This document shows positions 16,083 through 25,446 of a stretch of DNA of 62,852 nt, one piece after another. Position 1 is the first letter of the stretch. Every line of letters begins with the position of its first letter. Where the stretch lies: positions 1-62,852 of the forward strand of contig NZ_JBBHKR010000069.1 of NCBI RefSeq assembly GCF_037389425.1, read 5' to 3'. The notes under the pieces were generated by a model. That model saw only the letters and a program-made list of their open reading frames with translations, did no database searches and was not told where the DNA came from. Position numbers and translations under genes: made by a program. This DNA comes from Stygiolobus sp037389425. Lineage in GTDB: Archaea > Thermoproteota > Thermoprotei_A > Sulfolobales > Sulfolobaceae.

Positions 16083-17049
16083 ACAATGTCTTATTGTTTT
16101 CGCTCTGGTAAAAAAGTGTTCTTACCATTTCACCCGAACTATACTTATATTTTTTGACTTCTTCAGTCTTATCGAAGATATATAATTTCTCATGGTATAT
16201 CAACAGAAAGTCCCTTTTACCTTTTCTCCATACCTCTCTCGTTGTCTTCATTTTATGCTGTATTTTGATTACTTCCTCCCTCAATACGAAGCCTACTTGA
16301 AGAAGAGTTAGTAAGGCGTACGACGTAATCGGCACGTAATGTTTTTTTATCCTAGTGTCTCCCAACAGGACGGCGAACTGTTTTTCCTTTTTCAACACTC
16401 TGTATATCTCCTCACCGATTTCTTTTAGAGCCGAGATATAGTTTTCCAGCTTGGTATATGAAGACAAGTCCCCATTAATCCCGCTAGTATAATCTATTAT
16501 GTTAAAGTAAGGGGGATGAGTCACTACTAAGTCAACACTCTCGTCATTCAGTTCTGTCAGTTTTCTAGCATCTCCTATGTACACGTCTACTTTAGCCTTT
16601 CTTATGTCCTCACAACTGACTTCTTCCAGAAAGTCCTTGCATTCGTCTAAGTACTTTTCGAGCCAGTAAAGCCTGTGTAACGTTAGCATTACTGCGTTTA
16701 TGTTTACATCTACAGAGATACAGTTCCTACCCAAGAGCTTAGCTTCTACACACGTAGTACCACTGCCTACCATCGGGTCAAGGACTATATCACCCACATC
16801 GGTGTACTTCAAAATTACTGCTCTGGGTATTTGAGGAGCGAAATTTCCCCGGTAGTCCCCTTTATGAGTAGCCCAACTACCTCTTTTCGGGAAACTCCAC
16901 ACAGTAGTCGAGATGTTTGTAAGCTCATCTTCTTCAGGCTTTAGCCTATCCACCTTAATAGGGTCTAAATGTATGGCGTTCTCTCCAAACTCGACTTTGT
17001 CATGTGAATTAAGGAATTTAAGGTAGTCGTCGAATGTGACTTTTTTCAC
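16060..17049 (-). CDS. DNA methyltransferase (N4-cytosine or N6-adenine), orphan
   Basis: This 329-residue enzyme transfers a methyl group from S-adenosylmethionine to an exocyclic amino group in DNA. Motif I, DPMVGSGTT (91-99), is preceded by the QIPRAVILKYTDVGDIVL segment typical of N4/N6 methylases. The catalytic motif IV is THPPY (177-181), with His in the first position of the usual (D/N/S)PPY/W. LLGDTR and an alpha/beta core follow. The order I then IV is that of the alpha/gamma type or a permuted beta type. No restriction endonuclease gene is adjacent. It may protect against a distant nuclease or act in regulation. Confidence 0.8.
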   Translation of the reverse strand: MKKVTFDDYLKFLNSHDKVEFGENAIHLDPIKVDRLKPEEDELTNISTTVWSFPKRGSWATHKGDYRGNFAPQIPRAVILKYTDVGDIVLDPMVGSGTTCVEAKLLGRNCISVDVNINAVMLTLHRLYWLEKYLDECKDFLEEVSCEDIRKAKVDVYIGDARKLTELNDESVDLVVTHPPYFNIIDYTSGINGDLSSYTKLENYISALKEIGEEIYRVLKKEKQFAVLLGDTRIKKHYVPITSYALLTLLQVGFVLREEVIKIQHKMKTTREVWRKGKRDFLLIYHEKLYIFDKTEEVKKYKYSSGEMVRTLFYQSENNKTLFSSSSDF

Positions 17050-17132
17050 AAGAACATGTGTAGAGAGGAGATTTTTATATTAGTCGTCTGAAAAAGAGAA
17101 AACACGAGGAGAGTCTACACGTAAGGTATTTC
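17050..17132. other. Methyltransferase upstream region
   Basis: Non-coding and AT-rich; it should hold the promoter of the minus-strand methyltransferase gene. The repeat copy at 17133 follows. Confidence 0.4.
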
Positions 17133-17445
17133 CCTGTTTAGGGGTCGGACTTTCATCGATGTTTCATGAATTTGTATTCAATCTCTCGTTCTCATTCCCC
17201 TTATTTCCCTTTCCATGCCGTCTGCGGTAGTTAAACCACTTCCTTCAAGGACATAGGGAGCCTCATCGAACCCATCCTCCCCCTCACATTGCTCATCGAG
17301 TTCACTGTAGGGCTCTCTTCTAATGATAGTACGTAACTACAAAATTTATAAACTCTCATGAGAAGAGCTAAGAATGTTAAATAATATCAAATGACATAAA
17401 ATTCACGGTTTATCTGAAACTGTTGGCAACGGCTAGGTATTTAAA
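17133..17445 (-). repeat. 310-bp repeat family, inverted copy
   Basis: The reverse complement aligns along its whole length with 23576-23885. Its first part carries the decayed TnpB-tail segment (LNNIK-stop-HKIHGLSETVGNG). The second part carries an open frame of about 46 codons with EPYSELDEQCEGEDGFDEAP and ending GMRTRD-stop, like the Cys-containing C-terminus of a transposon protein. It is a non-autonomous relic. Confidence 0.65.
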
Positions 17446-17708
17446 AGTTTGAATATGTTTGCCCATTGTCTAATCTACGACAATGAATCATGTATTATTA
17501 TGCCTACAATCACCTCTACTTATTACTGAGCTCTTAGAAGATATTATTTATCATTATAATCATTTTAAAAACGTTTTTATTTATACATTACATTTTTACC
17601 TGTCATAGTCAATTTTTCGTTACCAAGCAATAATTAACATATTTAACGTCTTCTTAGAAAACATTTGAATAAAATACATTTAACTTAGAAATACAACTAT
17701 TATTTGAA
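17446..17708. other. Upstream region of the CBS-domain gene
   Basis: AT-rich non-coding DNA with no gene seen. It probably contains the promoter of the CBS gene within the last 40 bp (atttaactta). Confidence 0.4.
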
Positions 17709-18674
17709 ATGTTAAAGACAATAATGTCCACAAACTTAAAGACATTAGACGTTAATTCAACTCTAAAAGATGCCGTAAGTCTAATGATTACCACAGGTGT
17801 AAGGAGAGTACCTGTAACAGTCGCAGGGAACATAATAGGAGTTATCTCAGCCAGAACTGTGATCAAGGAAGCCTTAGGCAAACAGAACTGGACCGAAGAA
17901 AAACTCTCGGATATAGCGAAACCTGCAATTAGTGTAGACCCCGAGACGTCATTTAGGGAAGCTGCAAAACTCATGGTAAGGCTCGGAATAGGCTCTCTAA
18001 TTGTGAAAGGTCAGGGAATAGTTACTGAACGTGACTTAGCTAAGATTATTCCTAGAGTAAACATTCCCGCAATGGCTATAGGGAGTAGCAACGTGCTAAC
18101 ATTGAACTCCGACTCACTTGTTACTGATGCAGCAAAACTAATGGTTTCTTTAGGGATATCCCACATACCCGTGATCTCTGGTTCTGACATCATAGGAGTT
18201 GTATCGCTAAGGGACGTACTTAAAGCGTTAAATGAGAACGCTATGAGTAATAAGCTGGGAGATTTAATAGGTAAACAGCAATTGGTTTACGCTGACGAAG
18301 ATGCTACGGTGGCGGATGTAGCGAACTTGATAACCATGAAGAATGTAGGGTCGGTGTTACTCTTCGATGGAGAGCCAAAAGCCCCTAACTTGAGGGGCAT
18401 CGTCACCGAGTGGGATCTCGTGAGGACGTACGCCAGTATGGTTAGAGCTCATGTGTTGGTTAAGGCTGAAAGTAGCAAGATAAGGGGAATCGCAGCAACA
18501 CTAATGGCGATGCCTAGGGTTTATGATGTTGCAGTAGTTTACGGACCCTACGACTTACTCATAACTATCGACGTTGAAGATCCTGATCTTGTCGCTACTA
18601 CAGTACTTAACTCTATAGCTAGCTTGTCCGGGGTCAAGGAGACTATGACTTTAATTGAAAGTGAAGTTATATGA
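17709..18674 (+). CDS. CBS-domain protein with a C-terminal RAM (Lrp-type) ligand-binding domain
   Basis: The 321 residues contain four CBS repeats in two Bateman pairs (about 1-55, 60-115, 120-175, 185-240), visible as recurrent DAVSLMITTGVRRVPV / EAAKLMVRLGIGSLIV / DAAKLMVSLGISHIPV units. CBS pairs bind adenine nucleotides. The last about 75 residues (AHVLVKAESSKIRGIAATLMAMPRV...TMTLIES) form the beta-alpha-beta effector domain of Lrp/AsnC regulators, which binds amino acids. There is no DNA-binding domain, so it probably senses energy state and amino acids and acts through a partner. The convergent MscS gene follows. Confidence 0.8.
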   Translation: MLKTIMSTNLKTLDVNSTLKDAVSLMITTGVRRVPVTVAGNIIGVISARTVIKEALGKQNWTEEKLSDIAKPAISVDPETSFREAAKLMVRLGIGSLIVKGQGIVTERDLAKIIPRVNIPAMAIGSSNVLTLNSDSLVTDAAKLMVSLGISHIPVISGSDIIGVVSLRDVLKALNENAMSNKLGDLIGKQQLVYADEDATVADVANLITMKNVGSVLLFDGEPKAPNLRGIVTEWDLVRTYASMVRAHVLVKAESSKIRGIAATLMAMPRVYDVAVVYGPYDLLITIDVEDPDLVATTVLNSIASLSGVKETMTLIESEVI

Positions 18675-18707
18675 TTTTTCCATCAGCTTTGTTTATCGTT
18701 TCACTCC

Positions 18708-19586
18708 TTAACTTTCTACTATTCTCTTTCTGAGTATCAGAAGGCGTTTCAGTACTTCAGATTTAACCTTCTTCCACTCAGTTACGTTAGCCCTTATCTT
18801 CAGGGAAAGAATCACGTGCTCCTTATCGCTCTGTTCGCTCAGAAACGGTCCCTCTATGATTTCGTAACCTTTTAAAACCTCAACTATTTGTTGTTCTATC
18901 CTTTCTAAGTCCACTTTATATAGGGGAAATTCGACCCTGATACTAATCACGAAATCCTTGCTGTACTTTGAAGTGTAATCGATAACACTTGATTCCAGTA
19001 AAATGTAATTGGGTATCCTAATCTCCCTACCATTCTCTAGCAATATACGCGAAAAGAACAAGTCTATCTCCACCACATCCCCTTCAATCCCTTGTTCGAT
19101 GAAGTCCCTTGAGAAGTACTTGTATTGGGGAAAGAGGACTGGTGTATAGGTAATTTTAGTACTCATTATTCTCACGTGATCTCCGATTGAGATGTAACCA
19201 GTACCCATGATCAGTAATCCGGCGAAGAAGTTCTGTAACACGGGTTGTAACGCTAGACCTATTACTAGACCGGCGAAGGTTCCACCTGCAATCGCCTCTG
19301 CTGAGGTTACTCCGAAAATCGAGAAAGCTACTATGAAAATCACGATGTAACCTAAATACTTCACTACATTAGGAACCACGATCGATACGTTACCCTTCCC
19401 CTTCAATATATCCCTTAAACCGTCCGTGATAATTATTAGGAAGTATAACCCGCTTATTACCACACTAGCTACCTTAACCAGCAAAAGGAGTTGTGAGTTT
19501 GATACGAACAAAGACATAACGTAATTTACGGCGAAAAGAACGACGACAAGAAGTATACCTATGAGAAATTTCTTGTAAAATGCCAT
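18708..19586 (-). CDS. MscS-family mechanosensitive channel
   Basis: This 292-residue membrane protein has about four helices. The last is the Gly/Ala-rich pore helix (TFAGLVIGLALQPVLQNFFAGLLIM), followed by the conserved beta domain start GDHVRI and a cytosolic alpha/beta tail (about 150-292). It would open under membrane tension to release solutes after osmotic downshock. It is 30 bp downstream of the APC permease gene and likely cotranscribed with it. Confidence 0.85.
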   Translation of the reverse strand: MAFYKKFLIGILLVVVLFAVNYVMSLFVSNSQLLLLVKVASVVISGLYFLIIITDGLRDILKGKGNVSIVVPNVVKYLGYIVIFIVAFSIFGVTSAEAIAGGTFAGLVIGLALQPVLQNFFAGLLIMGTGYISIGDHVRIMSTKITYTPVLFPQYKYFSRDFIEQGIEGDVVEIDLFFSRILLENGREIRIPNYILLESSVIDYTSKYSKDFVISIRVEFPLYKVDLERIEQQIVEVLKGYEIIEGPFLSEQSDKEHVILSLKIRANVTEWKKVKSEVLKRLLILRKRIVES

Positions 19587-19616
19587 GTCTCATAATTTTT
19601 CTACGATAATTTAAGG

Positions 19617-20867
19617 TTAGTCATATCTCCACCTGGTTTGCTTGGCCAACTCCAAGACCTCGAAGTAAAAGAAACCAAATATAAGGAATAACGCTAATAC
19701 GTAATTAATTACGGGTGAACTCGTCTCTACTATTGAGTATACTAGGACTATGATACTGACAAGGAGAGCGGTAAATGATAAAGATAAATCTGCCCAACTC
19801 CTTTTAATAGCCCTCCTCAGCAATGATATGTCAGCGGAGATCGATATTAACAAATAAGTAAGCATAGAGAATTCTCCCAGCAAGTCGAAAGTTGTATAAA
19901 CGCCCAAGAAGTGAATTAGGGCGAACAGTAATACAGAGTAAAACATTATCGAAGCCAACTCGGCGTTTAACGGTCTGCCGTTTGTTAAGTAAGATAAACT
20001 AGTAGGAACCATCTTCCTAATCCCCATTGCATAGATTACTCTCGACATAGCGATCACGTAAGCAATCCCACCTAATATTCCTCCATTTAATGCTGAGAAG
20101 AAGAGATAGGGAAGGAGGAAACTTACGTTCTCCTTCAGGATCATCACGAAATCAGTCCCGTATAGTGAGGTCGCGTAAAATAACAAGGCTGAAAGTAACC
20201 CACCGGTTAGAATAACGCTAACCGTAACAATCCCCAGTGTCTTTTTCGCGTCTTTTACCTCACCTCCCATGGGACTTATGTTTCCGTAACCAGAGGGAAC
20301 TCCTATGGCAAATAGTGTGACCAGGAAGATATCTTGAGGGATCATGAGCTGAAATGTGTGATGAGGTTTCATTAAAAGTACTACAGAGCTAATCACGATT
20401 GCTGTTATCTCGGCTACGGATACGAACTCAGAGTACTTCACGGAGACGTTAAGTCCCTTAAGTATTAGAAAAGAAGAGAATGCAATTATAGGTATACTTA
20501 ACACGTCGTCTGGCAGTAATTGAGATGTCACACTTTTCAGTATGTATATAGAACCAGCAATTAGTGTCCCCGCGTAAGTAAAAGCATACATTAGGAATAT
20601 CCATCCGGTTACCAAGCCCAACCTCTTTGTGAGAGAGAAATATGCGTAAGTGAAGTAACCTCCTTCGTCGGAAAAGTCGGATGAGAGTTTGTACACCACT
20701 AAACCGTTTAGTAGAACTATTAGCGTGGCTATAATAGTCGCTATGGGGAGAAAAGTCCCTCCCATTTGCAGGGCAACTGTTCCGTAGGTTATCATAGACG
20801 TAAAAGGGGCTTGTCCGCCGAAGGAAAGAGAAAAAGCTTCGAAAGAGTTTAACCCCTTCCTATTCAT
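19617..20867 (-). CDS. APC-superfamily amino acid permease
   Basis: This 416-residue polytopic protein has about 12 helices. The family's broken first helix appears as SLSFGGQAPFTS, and the helix 6 region as GVPSGYGNISPMGGEVKDAKK, the (G-E-x-K/N) hallmark of amino acid/polyamine permeases. It would import an amino acid or related amine by proton symport; the substrate cannot be told. It diverges from the antiporter gene across a 134-bp promoter region. Confidence 0.8.
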   Translation of the reverse strand: MNRKGLNSFEAFSLSFGGQAPFTSMITYGTVALQMGGTFLPIATIIATLIVLLNGLVVYKLSSDFSDEGGYFTYAYFSLTKRLGLVTGWIFLMYAFTYAGTLIAGSIYILKSVTSQLLPDDVLSIPIIAFSSFLILKGLNVSVKYSEFVSVAEITAIVISSVVLLMKPHHTFQLMIPQDIFLVTLFAIGVPSGYGNISPMGGEVKDAKKTLGIVTVSVILTGGLLSALLFYATSLYGTDFVMILKENVSFLLPYLFFSALNGGILGGIAYVIAMSRVIYAMGIRKMVPTSLSYLTNGRPLNAELASIMFYSVLLFALIHFLGVYTTFDLLGEFSMLTYLLISISADISLLRRAIKRSWADLSLSFTALLVSIIVLVYSIVETSSPVINYVLALFLIFGFFYFEVLELAKQTRWRYD

Positions 20868-21001
20868 TACAGACCTTCTGTTTATTCTTTACGTCGAATA
20901 ATAAAAAAATGACTTAGAGTGTGATGTAAATACGACGCGACCTAGTCTGCGAATTACAGGTATCAAAAGGCTTATTATTATCTTCAGTCGTTAAGTCTAT
21001 T

Positions 21002-22162
21002 GTGGAATCGGAATACTTGTTCGCTCTTCTAGAAATATTTATATTAATTTTTGTTGCTGAGATAGTGAGGAGTTATATGGGAAGATACGGTTTACCTCTC
21101 ATTGTGGGGGAGATCATAACGGGGATCGTATTAAGCCCCTACGGATTTGGCGAAGTCTTTAACAGGATTTTGAACATGCCTTTGTTTACCATTAATGATT
21201 ACTTATCCTTTTTAGCAGAATTCTCCATGATTCTGCTCATTTATTCTTCAGGACTTGAGCACGGGATGAGCACCTTAAAAAGCTCCGGAATTTATGGTAT
21301 ACTAGGGGCTCTTTTCGGAGCTTTAGTACCTTTCCTAGTCTCTCTGGCACTTCTCCCTTATCCACAGTCGTTGATTTTAGCCGTTTCGGTGGGTGCAACG
21401 AGTATTGCAGCAGTTTCATCAATATTAAAGGAGAGGAACGTGGAGGGAAGTATTTCAAACTTCATTACAGTGGCCTCAGCTGTTGACGACGTCGTTGATT
21501 TGCTATTACTGACTGTGGCACTGTCCCTGATCTCGGGGGAGAAACCTTCATTTCTGTCCGTTACAAAGACGATCGTTTTTTACATAGTAATAGGGGCACT
21601 AGCTTTCGCCTTAGCTGTAGTGATTTTACCCAAGTTAGCTGATAGAATAGGGGAGAATTACGTAGAGGAGTTTCCGTTTATATCACTGTTTGGGTTAGTG
21701 TTTATCTTGACTACTGTAGGATTTTCTCCGATTGTACCAGCATTCCTTACCGGCATTGCACTCGCTGAGAGTAAGAAAAGAGAGGAGTTCCTGAGGATTT
21801 CCGAGTCTCTCCTTGCAATTTTCGGCTCCCTCTTCTTTGTTACAGTAGGTTTTCAGCTTAATATCCAGAACATAACTTTCAACGGAATGATTCTCGGCCT
21901 AGAACTCTTCGTGATCGCAATAGTCTTCAAAATAGTAGGCGTCTTTCCGTTCGCTTACTTGCAAACAAAGAGCCCGCGGTCGGCGTTCTTGATCTCGGTC
22001 GGAATGACACCGAGAGGGGAGACGGGTATAGTAGTAGGTTCTTTAGGACTCACATATAATATACTCAACACAGATGGCTACTTCGCCGTAATTTTAATGA
22101 CTCTTTTCACCACTATTTTTGGAGCCTTACTCTTCTCATACTTGTCGAAAGAAGTTAAATAA
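21002..22162 (+). CDS. Cation:proton antiporter, CPA2 (KefB/GerN) family
   Basis: This 386-residue membrane protein has about 12 helices. Landmarks are GLPLIVGEIITGIVLSPYGF in helix 2, the central SAVDDVVDLLLL (Asp-Asp of CPA antiporters) and TPRGETGIVV in the C-terminal half. It exchanges Na+ or K+ for H+, relevant to pH homeostasis in acid. There is no TrkA-N domain. It starts at GTG 21002 with TTATTATT about 28 nt upstream, a leaderless arrangement. Confidence 0.85.
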   Translation: MESEYLFALLEIFILIFVAEIVRSYMGRYGLPLIVGEIITGIVLSPYGFGEVFNRILNMPLFTINDYLSFLAEFSMILLIYSSGLEHGMSTLKSSGIYGILGALFGALVPFLVSLALLPYPQSLILAVSVGATSIAAVSSILKERNVEGSISNFITVASAVDDVVDLLLLTVALSLISGEKPSFLSVTKTIVFYIVIGALAFALAVVILPKLADRIGENYVEEFPFISLFGLVFILTTVGFSPIVPAFLTGIALAESKKREEFLRISESLLAIFGSLFFVTVGFQLNIQNITFNGMILGLELFVIAIVFKIVGVFPFAYLQTKSPRSAFLISVGMTPRGETGIVVGSLGLTYNILNTDGYFAVILMTLFTTIFGALLFSYLSKEVK

Positions 22163-22179
22163 CCACGAGAATTCTTCAT

Positions 22180-22571
22180 ATGAACTTAAACACACATATA
22201 GCCTTTGCCTTAGCTGTAGGTTTAGTACTCTTTCATAATGACTTGTCACTCGCCGTGTTAGTAGGTATTGGTGCTGCCTTGCCTGACCTGACAGAGAGTA
22301 CATTTTTACTAGAAGAGCGATATTTGCAAGGTATCAGCTGCACAGAGCTTTATTCCACAACTTGTTTTTCGCTTCGGCCGTTACACTTTTCAATCCTTAC
22401 CTCGGTTTAGGCGTGTTTTTGCACATGTTTCTGGACATGTTAACCTCTCCTACAGATAGGGGAATCGAGTTATTTTTTCCTCTGGGGAGGTTAGTAAAGG
22501 GTATTAAAATGGACTACGAGGGGAGAGTAAGGACTTCAGGAGGGATAATGTGGCTTTTGAAGACCCAATAA
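22180..22571 (+). pseudogene. YdjM/DUF457-like membrane protein, frameshifted
   Basis: The first frame (from ATG 22180) reads MNLNTHIAFALAVGLVLFHN...GIGAALPDLTES, the opening of DUF457/YdjM membrane-bound metal-dependent hydrolases. Around 22300-22330 the frame shifts; the expected continuation RYQLHRALFHNLFFASAVTLFNPYLGLGVFLHMFLDMLTSP lies in another frame and ends at 22571. The HR-x2-FHN and H-x3-D motifs are split from the N-terminus, so it is probably inactive unless the shift is a sequencing error. Confidence 0.65.
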
Positions 22572-22655
22572 GACTGATAAATCGGACGGCGGGTGTAGGG
22601 TTAAGGGAGACTGTTAAAATGCCTTGGCTGAGAGTCTACGGATCTTTCAAGAACA

Positions 22656-23042
22656 GTGGACTCGCGGATTTGGACTATATTATATTTCAGTTTTTTATTC
22701 ATTCAGCTCTTCGAGATCAATGATTTACTGAACTGGTGGATACAGTTCCTCTCGACTGTTTTCCTTTATTACAATAGGAATAGTGTTGTTCTACGGTATA
22801 GGGGAGCTGTGGAGGAAAAAGTTACAATTCAAAAACGTTACAGATAACCAAAAACTGGCAATAATATCCGGTATGACACTAGGAGGTCTGATGATCATAT
22901 ATCAGGGGCAATCACTTTTTATGCCAGTAAAGCTTACAGCTTACGAAGTCAAATAATTGAGTCAGCAATAATTTTGTTTACACTAGGTGTTATAGCAGGC
23001 TTATTACACGTGAGATTGAGATTTAGAGAAATAGTGATGTAG
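22656..23042 (+). pseudogene. Small multi-helix membrane protein, broken by two frameshifts
   Basis: Three consecutive pieces in different frames read as one membrane protein of about 130 residues. The first (from GTG 22656) is hydrophobic with FSFLFIQLFEINDLLNWW. The second (about 22775-22895) gives ITIGIVLFYGIGELWRKKL and LAIISGMTLGGLMII. The third gives FYASKAYSLRSQIIESAIILFTLGV and stops at 23042. No family is recognised. Confidence 0.5.
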
Positions 23043-23236
23043 TCTGGAAATTTTTCAAAATAGATTGCTCTTATTCTTCTAATCTATTTTCTTTCTTACA
23101 CATGATTTTCTATTTCTGTCAAGGGTAAAGATGATTTATCTTACTCTCCATGACTATTTTTAACCAATTGATTAAGCGAGCACTTACCCCTTCCTTAACT
23201 GAAAAATAGTCTACACATTTTTAACTTATTTTTGCA
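23043..23236. other. Spacer between membrane relic and repeat
   Basis: AT-rich, nothing recognisable. Confidence 0.4.
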
Positions 23237-23530
23237 GAAAGGGGTTAAGGGGGCGGAAAGCCTCTCCGAGGTGATGGATAATCCCCTTATATTTTGATAT
23301 CGTTTTACCGAGATATCCTTTAGTGGTGCTAACCGCACTCCTCCTTAGCTTAATTAGACTGAGGAAGGAACATCTAAAATCTCTTTAAAGGACTAGATGT
23401 CACGGATGATAGTCCCCCTTCAGATGAAGGAATTCTGGCGCCTTCTACTGTACACCAAAAGTAGTCCCGAACCAATGAGGAGAACGATTAGGGGAAACTT
23501 CGTCCTTCCAGGATGGGGGAGACGTTAGTC
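23237..23530 (+). repeat. 340-bp repeat family, copy
   Basis: The left end gaaaggggttaagggggcgg and right end cgtccttccaggatgggg match the other copies. The interior is more diverged, and the hairpin found in the copies at 13906 and 36488 is degraded. No coding frame. Confidence 0.65.
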
Positions 23531-23575
23531 TTTATACCCTAATCTGCAAAATAATATGTGGCCAACTCTTGATAT

Positions 23576-23885
23576 TCATGTTTATTTGCCGTTGTCAGCA
23601 GCTTCCGATAAACCGTGAATTTTATGTCATTTGATATCATTTAACATTGCTAACTATTCCTTAATGAAAATTTACAAGCTTTTTCAGTTGATGTTGACAT
23701 GTAGAAGAGAGCCCTACGATGAACCCGAGGGGCAATGTGAGGGGGAGGATGGGTTCAATGAAGCTCCCTAAGTCGTGGCCGGGAGTTCACACTCCCTAAC
23801 CTAGGCGTGGGGAGCCGGACAAGGGGAATGAGGACGAGAGGTTGAATACAAATTCATGAAACCTCAATGAAAGTCCGACTCCTCT
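23576..23885 (+). repeat. 310-bp repeat family, direct copy
   Basis: This is the full-length counterpart of the inverted copy at 17133-17445, with the same order of TnpB-tail relic (near 23580-23660, minus strand) and EPYDEPEGQCEGEDGF reading (from 23700, plus strand). It ends against the stop codon of the SRPBCC gene. Confidence 0.65.
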
Positions 23886-24497
23886 CTAGGTATACTCTAT
23901 TTTTATCTTGGGTTTTTCCTCGCTGAGAATCTTCTTTATCGCCTCGTCCCCTACTATATTTCCGCACTCTGCACTAACTATTTTGCCTTTCCGTAACGTA
24001 ACTTTGCACTCATCAACAGTTATCATTATTTCTCCGTCATAATCCTTACTTGCTTCTATCTGGTATTCCAAAATTTGCCTCATGTTCAAACCTTCACTCC
24101 TTCCCTTATACTTGTCCTCTAAATTCTCCGCGAACTTTCTCAAAAAAACTTCCATCGGAGTTCCCGCAAGCCTCTCTAGAGGTCCTGAGTACTCACCCTT
24201 TACAGATATATCTACGTCTCCGTTCCTTCTTGGAAATACCTCTACGGTGAAACGAAAGTAAGCCTTGGGAAACTTCATTACTCCCTCATGTACTACTTTA
24301 TTAAGTCCTATTTTCCTCCTCATATGAAACTTAAATGACATGAAGACACGGAACTTAGCAATGTAAGTGTCTTCATTCTCCATCTCTATGTCCTTTAGAA
24401 ACATCCACCATTCCTTCAAGTTCCTCAAGTCATAAACATCCTGAAGTATTAGCTTCGCATCAGTGTGGATCGTAAGCATTATCTGTCTTTCGATCAT
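23886..24497 (-). CDS. SRPBCC (CoxG-like) domain protein with a DUF4388-like tail
   Basis: The protein has 203 residues. Residues about 1-135 look like the helix-grip SRPBCC/CoxG fold (an early WWMFLKDI segment, FRFTVEVFPRRNGDVDISVKGEYSG strands and a long C-terminal helix), a hydrophobic-ligand binding domain. Residues about 150-203 (DGEIMITVDECKVTLRKGKIVSAECGNIVGDEAIKKIL) have the G-x-I...G-x-hVxAxxGxxxGxxA pattern of DUF4388/PATAN effector domains. The combination suggests a sensor or adaptor rather than an enzyme. CoxG homologues help mature or anchor CO-dehydrogenase-type enzymes; the CutABC genes lie 14 kb away. Confidence 0.6.
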   Translation of the reverse strand: MIERQIMLTIHTDAKLILQDVYDLRNLKEWWMFLKDIEMENEDTYIAKFRVFMSFKFHMRRKIGLNKVVHEGVMKFPKAYFRFTVEVFPRRNGDVDISVKGEYSGPLERLAGTPMEVFLRKFAENLEDKYKGRSEGLNMRQILEYQIEASKDYDGEIMITVDECKVTLRKGKIVSAECGNIVGDEAIKKILSEEKPKIKIEYT

Positions 24498-25021
24498 TAT
24501 TAATTATATTTACGTTAATTGTATTTAAAATTTTCCCTGATTTAAGATACATAAAAAAGTTATGTCTCAATAAAAAATTAAAGGAAAAATGAAAAAACTT
24601 AACGTTAAGCTATCTTAGTTTCCTCAATTAAAATCGTGTTATTTGTCTCTTTAAGAGGTACTATAGCTAAAGCTGAGATTGAACCCCAAAACTACCAGAA
24701 ATGTTACTATAGAACATTACGGTAATCATATAGTATATGTACTAAATCCTGTATAAATTTCTCCTCCCTAACAATATGAATTCTACGTAAAAAGAAGTAT
24801 CTTTTCTCTCAGCTTATATTCTTCCTAACTTTATGTCAGCTCTCGAAACATAGACCTTAAGCGTTTCCTATTTTATACTTTCTTGCGGTAGATAATCTTA
24901 ACGTAGTGTATAAAGAATAATCTATTAGTAGCCATCATGATAATCTGTTGTCGTTAGAGACGTTAACATTTATTAGTCTCCAACCTATCGTAAACCTTAC
25001 AAATGGTCTTTCGTTTACAGA
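24498..25021. other. Non-coding region with an MFS relic
   Basis: No intact gene. The stretch 24605-24690 (minus strand) reads FWGSISALAIVPLKETNN and on to TKIA-stop, like the last helix and tail of an MFS transporter, with a stop directly before it. The rest is AT-rich. Confidence 0.35.
24605..24690 (-). pseudogene. C-terminal remnant of an MFS-type transporter
   Basis: About 28 codons ending at TAA 24605-24607. The segment IVPLKETNNTILIEE resembles the cytosolic end after helix 12 of sugar-phosphate/MFS carriers. It is too short for certainty. Confidence 0.3.
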
Positions 25022-25360
25022 AACTGGGGGGTTAAGGGGGCGAAAAGCCTCGCCGAGGTGATGGATAGTCCCCTTATATTTTGATACCCCTTTGCCGAGA
25101 TAATTTTAGTAATGTTGATGATGCTCCTTCCCAGCTCGATTGAGGGCTTAATGGGATTGTAGAAGTGGAAACTATTATCTCTCTTTCCTTGACGGGACTA
25201 AAAGTAATGGATGAAAGTCACTTCATTTCTTTAGTGGAGATAGTTCTCTGAGCCTCTTTACTGCCCACCAAATGAGGGATGTGATAGCGAATCGATGAGG
25301 AGAACGATGAGCCCCCTGAAAGGAAAACCTCGTCCTTCCAAGGCAGAGAAGTACTCAGCC
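25022..25360 (+). repeat. 340-bp repeat family, copy
   Basis: Left end ggggttaagggggcgaaaagcc; right end cctcgtccttccaaggcagagaag. About 339 bp, complete, just upstream of the APC permease gene, whose promoter could lie partly in its right end. Confidence 0.7.
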
Positions 25361-25446
25361 TTTCTACCATAAATTATAGTTAAAATGAAATGTATGTGTA
25401 TATCCAACAAGTTAATGCTTTAACTTTTTACCGGCTCAATTATCGC

